Shown in pieces: positions 19,699-30,090 of a DNA stretch of 64,000 bases. Made by a program: the position numbers and the translations under genes. The first letter of the stretch is position 1, and every line of letters starts with the position of its first letter. The notes below the pieces were generated by a model. The model made no database searches, was not told the DNA's origin, and worked only from the letters and a program-made list of their open reading frames with translations. The stretch is from the NCBI RefSeq assembly GCF_016765655.2, contig NZ_CP086106.1, positions 2,104,501-2,168,500 on the forward strand, written 5' to 3'. This DNA comes from Skermanella mucosa. GTDB taxonomy: Bacteria > Pseudomonadota > Alphaproteobacteria > Azospirillales > Azospirillaceae.

Positions 19699-22270
19699 GG
19701 GCCAGCAGGTTCGAGATTTCGGGCAGCCGGTCGGCCAGGCTGTTCAGGGCGTTGCGCAGCGCGAAGCGGTCGCGGATGATCTCCGGTTCGCGCAGGATCT
19801 CGCGGGTGTCCTCGATCAGCCGGATCGCCGCCGTGATCGGGCTCTGGTTGACCCGCAGGTTGACCACCGGCGGGCGCGGCAGGGCCGCCAGGTGGCGCGC
19901 CAGATGGGATAGCTGGTAGGCCAGCGCCCTGGGGTTCGTCTCGTCGCACAGCAGCAGGTACAGGACCGGCGTCCGCTGGGCGGTCGTATAGTAGCGTTCC
20001 CGATAGGTCATGAAGCTTTCGCCGAGCTCCAACAGGACCTCCAGCACCGCCGGATCGTCCCCGGCGCCGTCGCAGATCCGGGTGCCGCGCATCAGCGCCA
20101 GGCTGTTGATCCCGCGTTCCAGCCGTCGCCCGATGTCCAGGAACCGCCAGCCCGGGCCGCGCGTCATGCTTTCCTGCTCCAGTCCGGCGAGCGCCGCCAG
20201 CGTGGTGATCAGGTCGTCCAGCCGCAGCAGCATCGCCGTATCGATGCGCGCCCGGGCCGATGCCGGCTCGCACTGGCGGTCGAGCTGGGAAATCACGCGC
20301 CACATGTCGAGCGACAGCCGGTCGCGCACGCCGGCGGCGGTCCGGTGAAGCCGCTGGATGTTGGCGCGCAGGCTGTTCGGGTGCCCGCCGTCGAACACCG
20401 CTCCCTGGAGCGCCTGGCGCAGGCCGCGGCCGGTGCCGCTTTCCGCCATGTCGGCCAGGTCGCGGGGCACCATGCCGGTCCAGTCCATCAGCCGCATCAG
20501 CGGGACCAGCTCGTCGCCGCCGCCGGGCCGGGTGCCGTCGGACAGGCGGGTATAGACCCCGCGCAGGATGCGCAGGGTGCTTTCCGACCGCTCGGCGTAG
20601 CGGCCGAGCCAGAACAGGCCGTCGGCGACGCGCGACGGCAGGTCGCCGCTCTGGGGCTTGACGTCAACGTCGCGCGCGGCGACGGTTCGCGGCTCCGTGC
20701 TGCGGACCTCCGACGGCACGCCCTGGGGGCGGGGCGGGGCGGGGCGGCCTTCAGCCGGGCCGCGGGCCATCACCCAGGTATCCTTGCTGCCGCCGCCGCG
20801 CTGCATCGACACGATCAGCCTGCCGGCGGTCGCCGACATGCGCGTCAGCCCACCGGGCATCACCGTGTAGCCGCCCTCGGGCTTGGCCGCGAGATACACC
20901 CGCATCACCAGCGGGCGCGGCTGGAGGGCGTCGTCGATCCAGGTCGGCACCGTGGAAAGGCCGAGCTGCTCCTGGCCGATGAAGTCGGCCGGACGGGCGC
21001 GCAGACGGGCGATCAGGTCCAGGCGCTCCTGCCGGGTCAGGGACGAGCCGAATACCGGTTCCGACCCGAGATGCGCGAAGGCGGGCTTGATCACCAGGCG
21101 ATCGAGATGCTCGACCACGTAGGTCCGCTCCTCCTCCTGGCCGCACCACCACATGGCGACGCCCGGGATCTTCAGCTCCTCGCCCAGCAGGTGGCGGCAC
21201 AGCATCGGCAGGAACGGCTTGAACGACAGCGACTCGACCAGCCCGCTGCCCAGCGCGTTGGCGACGGCCACCGTTCCGGCGCGCACCGCCTGGACGAGGC
21301 CGGCCACTCCCAGCGAACTGTCCGAGCGCAGTTCCAGAGGGTCGCAAAAGTCATCGTCCAGCCGGCGCAGGATCACGTCCACCGGCTCGAGCCCGCTCAG
21401 CGTCTTCAGGAAAACCTGTCGGTCGCGCACGGTCAGGTCGCCGCCCTCCACCAGCGTGATGCCCAGGTGGCGGGCCAAGTAGGCGTGTTCGAAATAGGTC
21501 TCGTTGTAGGGGCCGGGCGTCAGCAGGACGATGCGCGGGTCGCGGGTCGGGCGGGGCGCCAGCCGGACCAGCATCTCGCGGAGCGCCGTGAAGAAGGGAC
21601 CCAGGGTGCGGACGTTGCAGTCCTTGAAGGCGTCGGTCAGGACCCGGCTGACCACCGCCCGGTTCTCCAGCGCGTAACCCGCGCCGCTGGGTGTCTGGGT
21701 CCGGTCGCCCAGCACCCACCAGCGGCCGTCGGGTGCCCGCGCCAGGTCGGCGGCGTAGAGGTGCAGGAACACCCCGCCGGTCGGCACGGCGCCGTGGCAG
21801 GCCCGCTGGAAGCCGCGGTCGGAATAGAGCAGCGCCGCGGGCAGCCGGCCCGACCGGATCAGGTCCTGGGGACCGTATAGGTCGGCAAGCATGGCGTTGA
21901 GCAGGGTCGCGCGCTGGATCAGCCCGGCCTCGATCCCGTCCCATTCCTCCGCCGGGATCAGCAGCGGGATCATGTCGAGCGGCCAGGGCCGCTCCATGCC
22001 CTGGGGATCGCCGTAGATGTTGTAGGTGACGCCGTTCTGGTGGAGCAGGCGTCGCGCCGCCTCCCACCGCTCGGCCATCAGCGACGGGTCGAGGGCGCCC
22101 AGCGCTCCCATGAAGCGTTGCCAGTGCGGGCGCAACCGGCCCCCCCCGGTGACCATCTCGTCATAGACCGGGCCGGTGCCGTATTGGAGCGCGTGCGCGT
22201 CGCCGAACAGGGAACCCTGCTCGGCGACGGCGCGGCGGCCTTCTTGTTCCAGTGCTTCCGTGTCAGCCAA
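19661..22270 (-). CDS. Circularly permuted ATP-grasp ligase fused to alpha-E domain
   Basis: An 869-aa protein. Residues about 65-500 match the circularly permuted type-2 ATP-grasp domain (RIVLLTPGPYNETYFEHAYL; VILRRLDDDFCDPLEL; RLVIKPAFAHLGS), and residues about 540-865 the all-helical alpha-E domain (SRVADGLFWLGRYAERSE). In many genomes these are two adjacent genes; here they are one polypeptide joined by a disordered linker rich in Pro and Arg. Start is a TTG at 22270 that overlaps the upstream stop codon by 8 bases; the first in-frame ATG would cut off 38 residues. It is the middle gene of the transglutaminase operon. A peptide-bond-forming reaction is inferred from the fold; the substrate is unknown. 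Confidence 0.87.
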   Translation of the reverse strand: MADTEALEQEGRRAVAEQGSLFGDAHALQYGTGPVYDEMVTGGGRLRPHWQRFMGALGALDPSLMAERWEAARRLLHQNGVTYNIYGDPQGMERPWPLDMIPLLIPAEEWDGIEAGLIQRATLLNAMLADLYGPQDLIRSGRLPAALLYSDRGFQRACHGAVPTGGVFLHLYAADLARAPDGRWWVLGDRTQTPSGAGYALENRAVVSRVLTDAFKDCNVRTLGPFFTALREMLVRLAPRPTRDPRIVLLTPGPYNETYFEHAYLARHLGITLVEGGDLTVRDRQVFLKTLSGLEPVDVILRRLDDDFCDPLELRSDSSLGVAGLVQAVRAGTVAVANALGSGLVESLSFKPFLPMLCRHLLGEELKIPGVAMWWCGQEEERTYVVEHLDRLVIKPAFAHLGSEPVFGSSLTRQERLDLIARLRARPADFIGQEQLGLSTVPTWIDDALQPRPLVMRVYLAAKPEGGYTVMPGGLTRMSATAGRLIVSMQRGGGSKDTWVMARGPAEGRPAPPRPQGVPSEVRSTEPRTVAARDVDVKPQSGDLPSRVADGLFWLGRYAERSESTLRILRGVYTRLSDGTRPGGGDELVPLMRLMDWTGMVPRDLADMAESGTGRGLRQALQGAVFDGGHPNSLRANIQRLHRTAAGVRDRLSLDMWRVISQLDRQCEPASARARIDTAMLLRLDDLITTLAALAGLEQESMTRGPGWRFLDIGRRLERGINSLALMRGTRICDGAGDDPAVLEVLLELGESFMTYRERYYTTAQRTPVLYLLLCDETNPRALAYQLSHLARHLAALPRPPVVNLRVNQSPITAAIRLIEDTREILREPEIIRDRFALRNALNSLADRLPEISNLLAHAYFSHAFSRPA

Positions 22271-25200
22271 GGCGCAGGTCGAGGGTCAAAGGAAACTCCA
22301 GGTTTCGCCTTTCCGGCGGTGTCTCCATCGGACCCGGAGTGTGACCGAACGGGAAGAAGCGGGCAAGCCGCCGTCCTTCGGCCTCGTGGGCGTTAACCGG
22401 GAATGTCTCGTGATTCCGGCCTCCCGGATGGGCCACGTGGTACGAGCAGCCGCCCACCGAACGGCCCGACCAGGTGTCCAGGATGTCGAACACCAGGGGG
22501 CTGTGGACCGGGATGGTCGGGTGCAGGCAGGACGGCGGCTGCCACGCCCGGTACCGCACGCCGGCGACGAATTCCCCGTCGACTCCCGTGGGATGGAGCG
22601 GAACCCGGCGCCCGTTGCAGACCACGGCGTGGCGCGACCCGACCATGCCGCCGATCTTCACCTGCACGCGCTCGACCGAGCTGTCCACATACCGCACGGT
22701 GCCGCCGCCGCCGGGCTCCTCACCCAGGACGTGCCAGGGCTCCAGCGCCTGCCGGATCTCCATCAGCATGCCGCGATGCGCCACTTCGCCGCACAGCGCG
22801 AAGCGGAAGTTAACATGCGGCGCGAACCAATCGTCCTGGATCGCGTAGCCGTGGTCGCGCATGTCGGCCAGCACGTCAGACAGGTCCTGCTGGATGAAGT
22901 GGGGCAGCATGAACTTGTCGGCCAGCTCGGTGCCCCAGCGCACCAGCCGGTTCTTGTACGGGGTCTTCCAGAAGCGGGCGATCATGGCGCGCATCAGGAG
23001 CTGCTGGGTCAGGCTCATCTGGGCGTGCGGCGGCATCTCGAAGGCGCGGAACTCGACCAGACCCAGCCGGCCGCTGCTGCTGTCCGGCGAATAGAGCTTG
23101 TCGATGCAGAACTCCGCCCGGTGGGTGTTGCCCTGCATGTCGGTCAGCAGGTGGCGCAGCACCCGGTCGATCAGCCAGGGCGGGCACCAGCCGCCGGCCG
23201 CCGCCTGGTCGATCTGGTTGAACGCGATCTCCAGCTCGTACAGCGAATCGTTCCGGGCCTCGTCTATGCGGGGCGCCTGGCTGGTCGGGCCGATGAACAG
23301 TCCGGAGAACACGTAGGACAGGGACGGGTGGTTCTGCCAGTAGGTGATCAGGCTGCGCAGCAGGTCGGGCCGGCGCAGGAACGGGCTGTCCGCCGGAGTC
23401 GCCCCGCCGACCACCACATGGTTGCCGCCGCCGGTCCCGACATGGCGGCCGTCGAGCATGAACTTCTCGGTCCCCAGCCGGGCCAGCCGCGCCTCCTCGT
23501 AGAGGGCGAAATTGTTGCGTACCAGTTCGTCCCAGGAGTGGGACGGGTGGATGTTGACCTCGATCACGCCCGGGTCCGGGGTGACCGCCATGCTGTTGAG
23601 CCGGGGGTCGCGGGGCGGCTGGTAGCCCTCCAGGATCACCGGCATGTTCAGCTCGACCGCGGTGGCCTCGATCTCGGCGACCAGGGCTAGGTAATCCTCC
23701 AGCATGCTCATGGGCGGCATGAACAGGTAGAGCTTGCCGTCGCGCGCCTCGCAGCATAGCGCCGTCCGGACCACCCACCAGGCCGACTTGCCGGCCTCGG
23801 GGATCTCGGTCCGGACCTCGGCCATGGCCTGGTAGGCCTGGCGGCGCAGGGCCTCCGGCTTGGGCGGCTCGGCCGTGCGCTGGCGCAACGGAACCGAGTG
23901 GGGGGCGAGGGGCGCACGGTCGTCGAACGGGTCCTGCTCCCAGGAATAGGGATAGTCGCGCATGTCGACCCAGGGCAGGGAGCCCAGGGGCAGGCGGTAA
24001 CCGAGCGCGCTGTCGCCCGGCGCCAGCAGCAGGCGTTCCTGGCGCAGCGGCCAAGTGCTGGACAGCCAGACCGGTCCCTTCTGGTCCATCCGCCGGTTGA
24101 TCGGCAGGGCGAACCCGACCGGCTCGTTCAGGCCGCGCTGGAACACCTTGGCCAGCCGCGCGCGCTCCTCCTTGTCCTCCAGCTTGCTGTCGAGCGGGTC
24201 GACGTTGACCGGGAGCTGCTGCTCCTTCCGCAGGTAATGCCACGGGTCCTCGTAGGCCGCCAGCACCAGGCTCGGCTCGATCCCCAGCCTCTTGGCCAGA
24301 GTCACCAGGAACAGGCCTGCCTCCTGCGTGCCGAAGCCGTAATCAACGGTCTCCTTCGCCAGCAGGTCGGTGTTGGCCCACATCGCGTCGCCGTCGCGCC
24401 GCCAATAGATGCTGAGGGCCCAGCGCGGCAGGCTTTCGCCCGGATACCACTTGCCCTGGCCGTAATGGACCAGGCCGCCGGGCGCGAACCGGCGCATCAG
24501 GCGGTCCAGCAGGGTGGCGGCATACTGCCGCTTGGTCGGTCCGACCGCGGCGGTGTTCCACTCCGCCCCCTCCATGTCGTCGATCGACACGAAGGTCGGC
24601 TCCCCGCCCATGGTCAGCCGGACGTCGCCGTCGTTCAGCTCCTGGTCGATCCGGTGGCCCAGCGCCTCGATGGCACCCCACTGGGATTCGGTATAGGGCT
24701 TGGTGACCCGAGGGGCCTCGTAGATGCGGGTGATCGTCATCTCGTGGCCGAACTCGACCTCGCACTCGTCCACCGCGCCGGTGATGGGGGCGGCGCTGGA
24801 CGCGTCGGGGGTGCAGGCCAGCGGGATATGGCCCTCGCCGGCCAGCAGGCCGGAGGTCGGATCGAGCCCGATCCAGCCGGCGCCGGGCAGGTAGACCTCG
24901 GTCCAGGCGTGCAGGTCGGTGAAGTCCACCTCGGTGCCGCTCGGCCCGTCCAGCGCCTTCTGGTCGGCGGTCAGCTGGATCAGGTAGCCGGACACGAAGC
25001 GCGCGGCGAGGCCCAGGTTGCGCAGGATCTGCACCATCAGCCAGGCGCTGTCGCGGCACGACCCGGTGCCCAGCGTCAGGGTCTCCTCCGGGGTCTGGAT
25101 GCCGGGCTCCAGACGGATGACGTAGCCGATCTCCTGCTGGAGCCGCTGATTCAGCGCCACCACGAAGTTGACCGACTGCATCGGCTCGCGCGGGACGCTC

Positions 25201-25595
25201 GCGATCCACGCCGCGAGCTTCGGCCCGACCTCCTCCGTCTCCATGTAGGGGCGCAGCTCGCGCTGCAGCCACGGCTCGTACTCCAGCGGCCACTGCTCGG
25301 CGCTGGGCTCCAGGAAGAAGTCGAACGGGTTGATCACCGAGATCTCGGCGACCAGGTCGACCTCGATCGACAGGGTGTCGGTCTTCTCCGGAAAAACGAA
25401 GCGGGCCAGATAGTTGGACTGCGGGTCCTGCTGCCAATTGAGGAAGTGCTGCTTCGGCTCGACCTTCAAGGAATAGCTGAGGATCGGCGTGCGGCAGTGG
25501 GGGGCGGGCCGGAGCCTGACGATCTGCGGACCCAGCGACACCATCCGGTCATAGCGGTAGAAGGTCTTGTGATTGAGTGCGACGTGGATCGCCAT
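22263..25595 (-). CDS. Transglutaminase / DUF2126 large protein
   Basis: A 1110-aa protein, first gene of the operon. Residues 1-80 are a Bact_transglu_N domain, about 150-250 the transglutaminase core with Cys180 (GTGSCRDSAWL), His229 (DLHAWTEVY) and Asp245 (IGLDPTSG), and about 300-1100 the DUF2126 region, which is thought to be a divergent amidoligase-like domain. No signal peptide. I chose the ATG at 25595 because it is preceded by GAGGCGAG and homologs begin with MAIHVALNH; a start 11 codons upstream is less likely. The stop overlaps the TTG of the ATP-grasp gene, indicating translational coupling. Exact function unknown; the Anbu proteasome-like partner found in some such operons is absent here. 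Confidence 0.88.
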   Translation of the reverse strand: MAIHVALNHKTFYRYDRMVSLGPQIVRLRPAPHCRTPILSYSLKVEPKQHFLNWQQDPQSNYLARFVFPEKTDTLSIEVDLVAEISVINPFDFFLEPSAEQWPLEYEPWLQRELRPYMETEEVGPKLAAWIASVPREPMQSVNFVVALNQRLQQEIGYVIRLEPGIQTPEETLTLGTGSCRDSAWLMVQILRNLGLAARFVSGYLIQLTADQKALDGPSGTEVDFTDLHAWTEVYLPGAGWIGLDPTSGLLAGEGHIPLACTPDASSAAPITGAVDECEVEFGHEMTITRIYEAPRVTKPYTESQWGAIEALGHRIDQELNDGDVRLTMGGEPTFVSIDDMEGAEWNTAAVGPTKRQYAATLLDRLMRRFAPGGLVHYGQGKWYPGESLPRWALSIYWRRDGDAMWANTDLLAKETVDYGFGTQEAGLFLVTLAKRLGIEPSLVLAAYEDPWHYLRKEQQLPVNVDPLDSKLEDKEERARLAKVFQRGLNEPVGFALPINRRMDQKGPVWLSSTWPLRQERLLLAPGDSALGYRLPLGSLPWVDMRDYPYSWEQDPFDDRAPLAPHSVPLRQRTAEPPKPEALRRQAYQAMAEVRTEIPEAGKSAWWVVRTALCCEARDGKLYLFMPPMSMLEDYLALVAEIEATAVELNMPVILEGYQPPRDPRLNSMAVTPDPGVIEVNIHPSHSWDELVRNNFALYEEARLARLGTEKFMLDGRHVGTGGGNHVVVGGATPADSPFLRRPDLLRSLITYWQNHPSLSYVFSGLFIGPTSQAPRIDEARNDSLYELEIAFNQIDQAAAGGWCPPWLIDRVLRHLLTDMQGNTHRAEFCIDKLYSPDSSSGRLGLVEFRAFEMPPHAQMSLTQQLLMRAMIARFWKTPYKNRLVRWGTELADKFMLPHFIQQDLSDVLADMRDHGYAIQDDWFAPHVNFRFALCGEVAHRGMLMEIRQALEPWHVLGEEPGGGGTVRYVDSSVERVQVKIGGMVGSRHAVVCNGRRVPLHPTGVDGEFVAGVRYRAWQPPSCLHPTIPVHSPLVFDILDTWSGRSVGGCSYHVAHPGGRNHETFPVNAHEAEGRRLARFFPFGHTPGPMETPPERRNLEFPLTLDLRLG

Positions 25596-25910
25596 GAACT
25601 CGCCTCGAATTTTTGGTGCAGGGCGCACCGGCTGCGACGCAGGAGGGGGGAACCGTCCGCCGGTCAGGCGTTCCGGCTATTGGGTGTTAGCCAGTCATCA
25701 TATCCCGCATCGCGGCATGACGGTACCCGCCAGAATCACTCGGATGAGGAAAAGCGCCCTGCTTGCCGACCCCCGAGGATCGGCCCATTTATAGCGACAG
25801 AATGTCGCAGCAAGGCGGGGAGGTGAGACGCTCAGTGCTCCTCGGGCATCGCCCGGCGGTCCAGAAGAACGAAAAAAGGAACTGAAGGCATCTTTGGGAG
25901 GAAGCCTCTG
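25596..25910. other. Divergent promoter region of the transglutaminase operon
   Basis: No gene supported. GCGACA-N3-TGTCGC at 25794-25808 is a perfect 6-bp inverted repeat. TATAAA on the - strand immediately beside it (25793-25788) could be a -10 element for the operon, so the repeat may be an operator. The right-hand gene has a GGGAGGA ribosome binding site at 25896-25902. Confidence 0.4.
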
Positions 25911-26207
25911 ATGGGAATCGTCATTCAGCTCGGCCAGGACAACGGGATACCCGAACTCGCCGAACGAGTCGCCGGCGCCTGCCGCAACCGCCTGCTCGAA
26001 CGGAAAACCGCCGCCGTCTCCTTCAATCACATCAGCGAACAGCTCGGCGTCGACCCGCGCCTGGTGCCCAAGGCCGTCGCCTGGCTCCAGCGGAACGGCC
26101 GGGCGGAGGTCCGAGACTTCAGCATGCGCAGCCGCCCGCACGTGACGGTGCCGGGGGTCTGCCGGATCGACGACGTAGATTGCTGCCCTCCGGCGGAGAG
26201 GACGTGA
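25911..26207 (+). CDS. Small hypothetical protein with predicted winged-helix fold
   Basis: A 98-aa protein I cannot assign to a named family. Its ATG is 8 bases after GGGAGGA, and codon use matches its neighbours, so it is probably real. Residues 35-68 (VSFNHISEQLGVDPRLVPKA, then a helix and RNGRAEV) look like a helix-turn-helix with a following wing, as in small MarR- or ArsR-like DNA-binding proteins. The C-terminus holds three Cys (VCRIDDVDCCPP) that could bind metal or be redox-active, though the spacing matches no motif I know. It is divergent from the transglutaminase operon and could regulate it, but nothing in the sequence proves that. Confidence 0.6.
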   Translation: MGIVIQLGQDNGIPELAERVAGACRNRLLERKTAAVSFNHISEQLGVDPRLVPKAVAWLQRNGRAEVRDFSMRSRPHVTVPGVCRIDDVDCCPPAERT

Positions 26208-26262
26208 GGGCACTATTCAAGGAAATCGTAGACTCGAAGACATCTACCAAGTCCGAAGTCAT

Positions 26263-26347
26263 CATGCGCGGGCTTGACCCGCGCATCCACGCGCAAACTG
26301 CCGGGATGAAGTGCGCGCGTGGATGGCCGGATCAAGTCCGGCCATGA
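26263..26347. repeat. Two REP-like palindromes
   Basis: GCGCGGGCTTGACCCGCGC (about 26269-26287) and GGCCGGATCAAGTCCGGCC (about 26324-26342), the second followed by ATGATGAAGAGGGA. They are the same family as the cluster at 17105-17290, arranged between the small winged-helix gene and the GIY-YIG gene. Confidence 0.7.
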
Positions 26348-26404
26348 TGAAGAGGGAGGTGGCTGCGATCATATGAAATTGAGCCTGAGTCATGTAGATT
26401 TCCG

Positions 26405-26704
26405 TCATATCTGCAGCCGATCATACAAGTCGTCCCATTCCGGATTGTCCTTGAGGATGAGGAGCACCTTCCACGCCCTCGACCAGTGCTTGATGTTCTT
26501 CTCCCGTTGAACGGCGCGCAGGCTTTCATCATGCCGTTCCACCCAGACCAGGCGTTTCAAACCGTATCGCATCGTGAAGCCGTCATAGGCTCCTTCCCGA
26601 TGCTCATGGATGCGCCGCGCCAGATTGGTCGTAACGCCGACATAAAGAGTCCCGTTGGGGCGGTTCGTCATGATGTAGACCCATGCACCCGCCTCTTTCG
26701 GCAT
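26405..26704 (-). CDS. GIY-YIG domain protein (COG2827 family)
   Basis: A 99-aa single-domain GIY-YIG protein. The motif pair appears as WVYIM near residue 8 and LYVGVT near residue 20, followed by the conserved Arg in NLARRIHEH and KRLVWVE, and a Glu/Asn region REKNIKHW, all in the order typical of the small YhbQ/COG2827 group. These stand-alone proteins are predicted nucleases, but their physiological substrate is unsettled. No partner gene is apparent: the upstream neighbour is the divergently placed aldehyde dehydrogenase and the downstream DNA is REP-like repeats. Family call is strong. Confidence 0.88.
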   Translation of the reverse strand: MPKEAGAWVYIMTNRPNGTLYVGVTTNLARRIHEHREGAYDGFTMRYGLKRLVWVERHDESLRAVQREKNIKHWSRAWKVLLILKDNPEWDDLYDRLQI

Positions 26705-26889
26705 GTTTCAAGCTCCTGACCCTGTTCGCCCATGTGCGTATGCACCTTGGAGGGCCGACAGCACACACCGGTCCCGCCCTCGGGACAATCTGCCGCAGTG
26801 CGTCTAAGGTATCATATACAGGCCCCCGGTCCTCAGGCATTCATGGTGCCACGTCCAGGATAACCACGCCGTGGTCAAAGGGGGAAACG

Positions 26890-28410
<1,521 letters not shown>

Positions 28411-28451
28411 TCGCGTGACAAACTTCCAGGATTGTCCTCGCTGAACTGGTT

Positions 28452-28484
28452 CCCCTCTCCTCCCCACGGAGGAGAGGGGCTTTT
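28452..28484 (+). terminator. Intrinsic terminator after aldehyde dehydrogenase gene
   Basis: Perfect 12-bp stem (28452-28463 with 28468-28479), 4-base loop and CTTTT. It separates the ALDH and DUF779 genes. Confidence 0.88.
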
Positions 28485-28523
28485 CGTCGTCGCGTATCGG
28501 GAAAACAGGTGAGGAGGAACGAC

Positions 28524-28907
28524 ATGGTAGAACGCGTCACCGTCACGCCGGCCGCCGTCGCCGTCATCGAGAAGCTGAAGGCGATCCACGGCGACCTGGC
28601 ATTCCACCAATCCGGCGGCTGCTGCGACGGCAGCGCGCCGATGTGCTTCGCGGCGGGCGAGTTCCGCACCGGCGCGCAGGACGTACATCTGGGCGAGATC
28701 GTCGGCTGCCGGTTCTTCATCGGAGCCGCGCAGTTCGAATACTGGTCGCACACGCAGCTGATCATCGACGTGGTGCCGGGCCGGGGCGCCGGCTTCTCGC
28801 TGGAGGCTCCGGAAGGCGTGCGTTTCCTGACCCGCAGCCGGGTCTTCACGGACGAGGAGGTCGCGGAACTGGAAGCGGCCGGGCCGCCGCCGCGCGGCGA
28901 CGCCTGA
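28524..28907 (+). CDS. DUF779 domain-containing protein
   Basis: A 127-aa cytoplasmic protein. The ATG at 28524 follows AGGAGG. It matches DUF779 along nearly its whole length: VEKLKAIHGDL-like start (here VIEKLKAIHGDLAFHQSGGC), the cysteine block GGCCDGSAPMC at about residues 33-43, and WSHTQLIIDVVPGRG. The clustered Cys could bind metal. DUF779 proteins are usually encoded beside aldehyde dehydrogenases of the ExaC/AcoD branch, as here, which suggests a role in aldehyde metabolism; the mechanism is not known. A strong terminator between the two genes means that most transcripts are separate. Confidence 0.88.
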   Translation: MVERVTVTPAAVAVIEKLKAIHGDLAFHQSGGCCDGSAPMCFAAGEFRTGAQDVHLGEIVGCRFFIGAAQFEYWSHTQLIIDVVPGRGAGFSLEAPEGVRFLTRSRVFTDEEVAELEAAGPPPRGDA

Positions 28908-29031
28908 CGCTTGATCCGTCCCGTTCCCGAGGGTAAGGCGATTGTCTCGGCGTCCAGCCGGTGCATCTATCTTTCTCGTGCCGCCCGCGAAGGGCCGGGC
29001 GCAAGCTTCAGGAAGGGCCCTCGGGTAGGAC

Positions 29032-30081
29032 ATGGACAGCATTACGCAAAGCCTGCTCGGCGCCGTGGTCGCGCAGGCCGGATTTAGACGGACGCTCGGG
29101 CGGCAGGCCATGGTGGCGGGGGCGCTGCTGGGCGCCGTTCCCGACCTGGACGTGGTCGCCGGCTTCTTCGGCCCCTATGCCAACTGGGTCCACCATCGCG
29201 GCATCACCCACTCCATCTTCTTCGGCCCGGTGGTCGGGCCGTTCTTCGGATGGGCGATCTGGCGTTTCCACCGCTGGCGCGCCTCCCGGCGGGGCGAACC
29301 CGACCGTCCCGACCCGCCGGAGGTGCTGAGGGCCTGGATCTGGCTGGCGGTCCTGGTGCTGTTCACCCATCCGATCATCGACCTGTTCACCAGCTACGGG
29401 ACCCAGCTGCTGGCGCCGTTCTCCCGGCACCGCTTCGCGATCGACGCCTTGCCGATCATCGACCCGGTCTACAGCCTGGCCCTGATCGCCGCTCTCGTCA
29501 TCGGCACCGTGGCGAAGCGCCGGCCGGGGGCCGCGGTCGGATCGGCGGCGGCGGCCCTGCTGTTCATCTACGCCTATTCGCTGATGGGCTGGGCGATCAA
29601 CGAATCCGTCCGGACCACGGCCCGGGAGGAGCTGCGGCGGGCGGGCCAGCCGTTCGGCGAGGTGCTGGCCTATCCGCAGATGTTCCAGCCCTGGTTCCGC
29701 CGGGTCGTCGCCGAGACGCCCGAGTCCGTCATGGTCGGCTACCGCTCCGTCTTCGGCGACCGGCCGATCGAGTGGGAGACCTACCCGCTCCAGGCCGATC
29801 CGCTGATCGATCGTGTCGCCGCCACGCCGGAGGCGGCGATCTTCACCTGGTTCGCCATGGGCAAGGTGTTCTGGCAGGTCTCCGAGTCCCCCGACGGCGC
29901 GGTGGTCGAGGCGGTCGATTACCGCTACGGCATGTGGGGCGGGGACGCGCTCGGCTTCTGGGGCATCCGGACCCAGGTCGACCGCGACGGACATCTGCTC
30001 GGACCGCCTGTCAAGTTCCAGCGGGAGCGGAGCGCTTCCGGCAGCCTGCTGCGGCAGTACTGGCGGGAGATCTGGGGGTAG
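29032..30081 (+). CDS. DUF457/YdjM-family membrane-bound metal-dependent hydrolase
   Basis: A 349-aa inner-membrane protein of the LexA-binding, YbcI/YdjM-related group annotated as metal-dependent hydrolases. It begins MDSITQSLLGAVVAQAG, has several hydrophobic helices (about 20-40, 65-85, 105-130, 145-165, 175-195) and the histidine motif VHHRGITHSIFFG at about 52-64, with PDLDV just before it and FTHPIIDLF at about 113-121; these His and Asp residues are the proposed metal ligands. The C-terminal third is soluble. The start lies 14-17 bases after GGGTAGG-like purines. Its 3' end is 9 bases from the convergent MCP gene. Actual substrate unknown. Confidence 0.85.
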   Translation: MDSITQSLLGAVVAQAGFRRTLGRQAMVAGALLGAVPDLDVVAGFFGPYANWVHHRGITHSIFFGPVVGPFFGWAIWRFHRWRASRRGEPDRPDPPEVLRAWIWLAVLVLFTHPIIDLFTSYGTQLLAPFSRHRFAIDALPIIDPVYSLALIAALVIGTVAKRRPGAAVGSAAAALLFIYAYSLMGWAINESVRTTAREELRRAGQPFGEVLAYPQMFQPWFRRVVAETPESVMVGYRSVFGDRPIEWETYPLQADPLIDRVAATPEAAIFTWFAMGKVFWQVSESPDGAVVEAVDYRYGMWGGDALGFWGIRTQVDRDGHLLGPPVKFQRERSASGSLLRQYWREIWG

Positions 30082-30090
30082 GCGGCGCCC

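Noticed and set aside
25649-25672. GGAAC-N15-CGTT on the + strand, resembling an EcfG promoter
   Set aside because: The spacer is 15, outside the usual 16-17, and it lies about 240 bases before the next rightward gene.
23898-25826. Open frame of 642 codons on the + strand within the DUF2126 gene
   Set aside because: Composition is that of an antisense shadow, and the - strand protein is conserved throughout.
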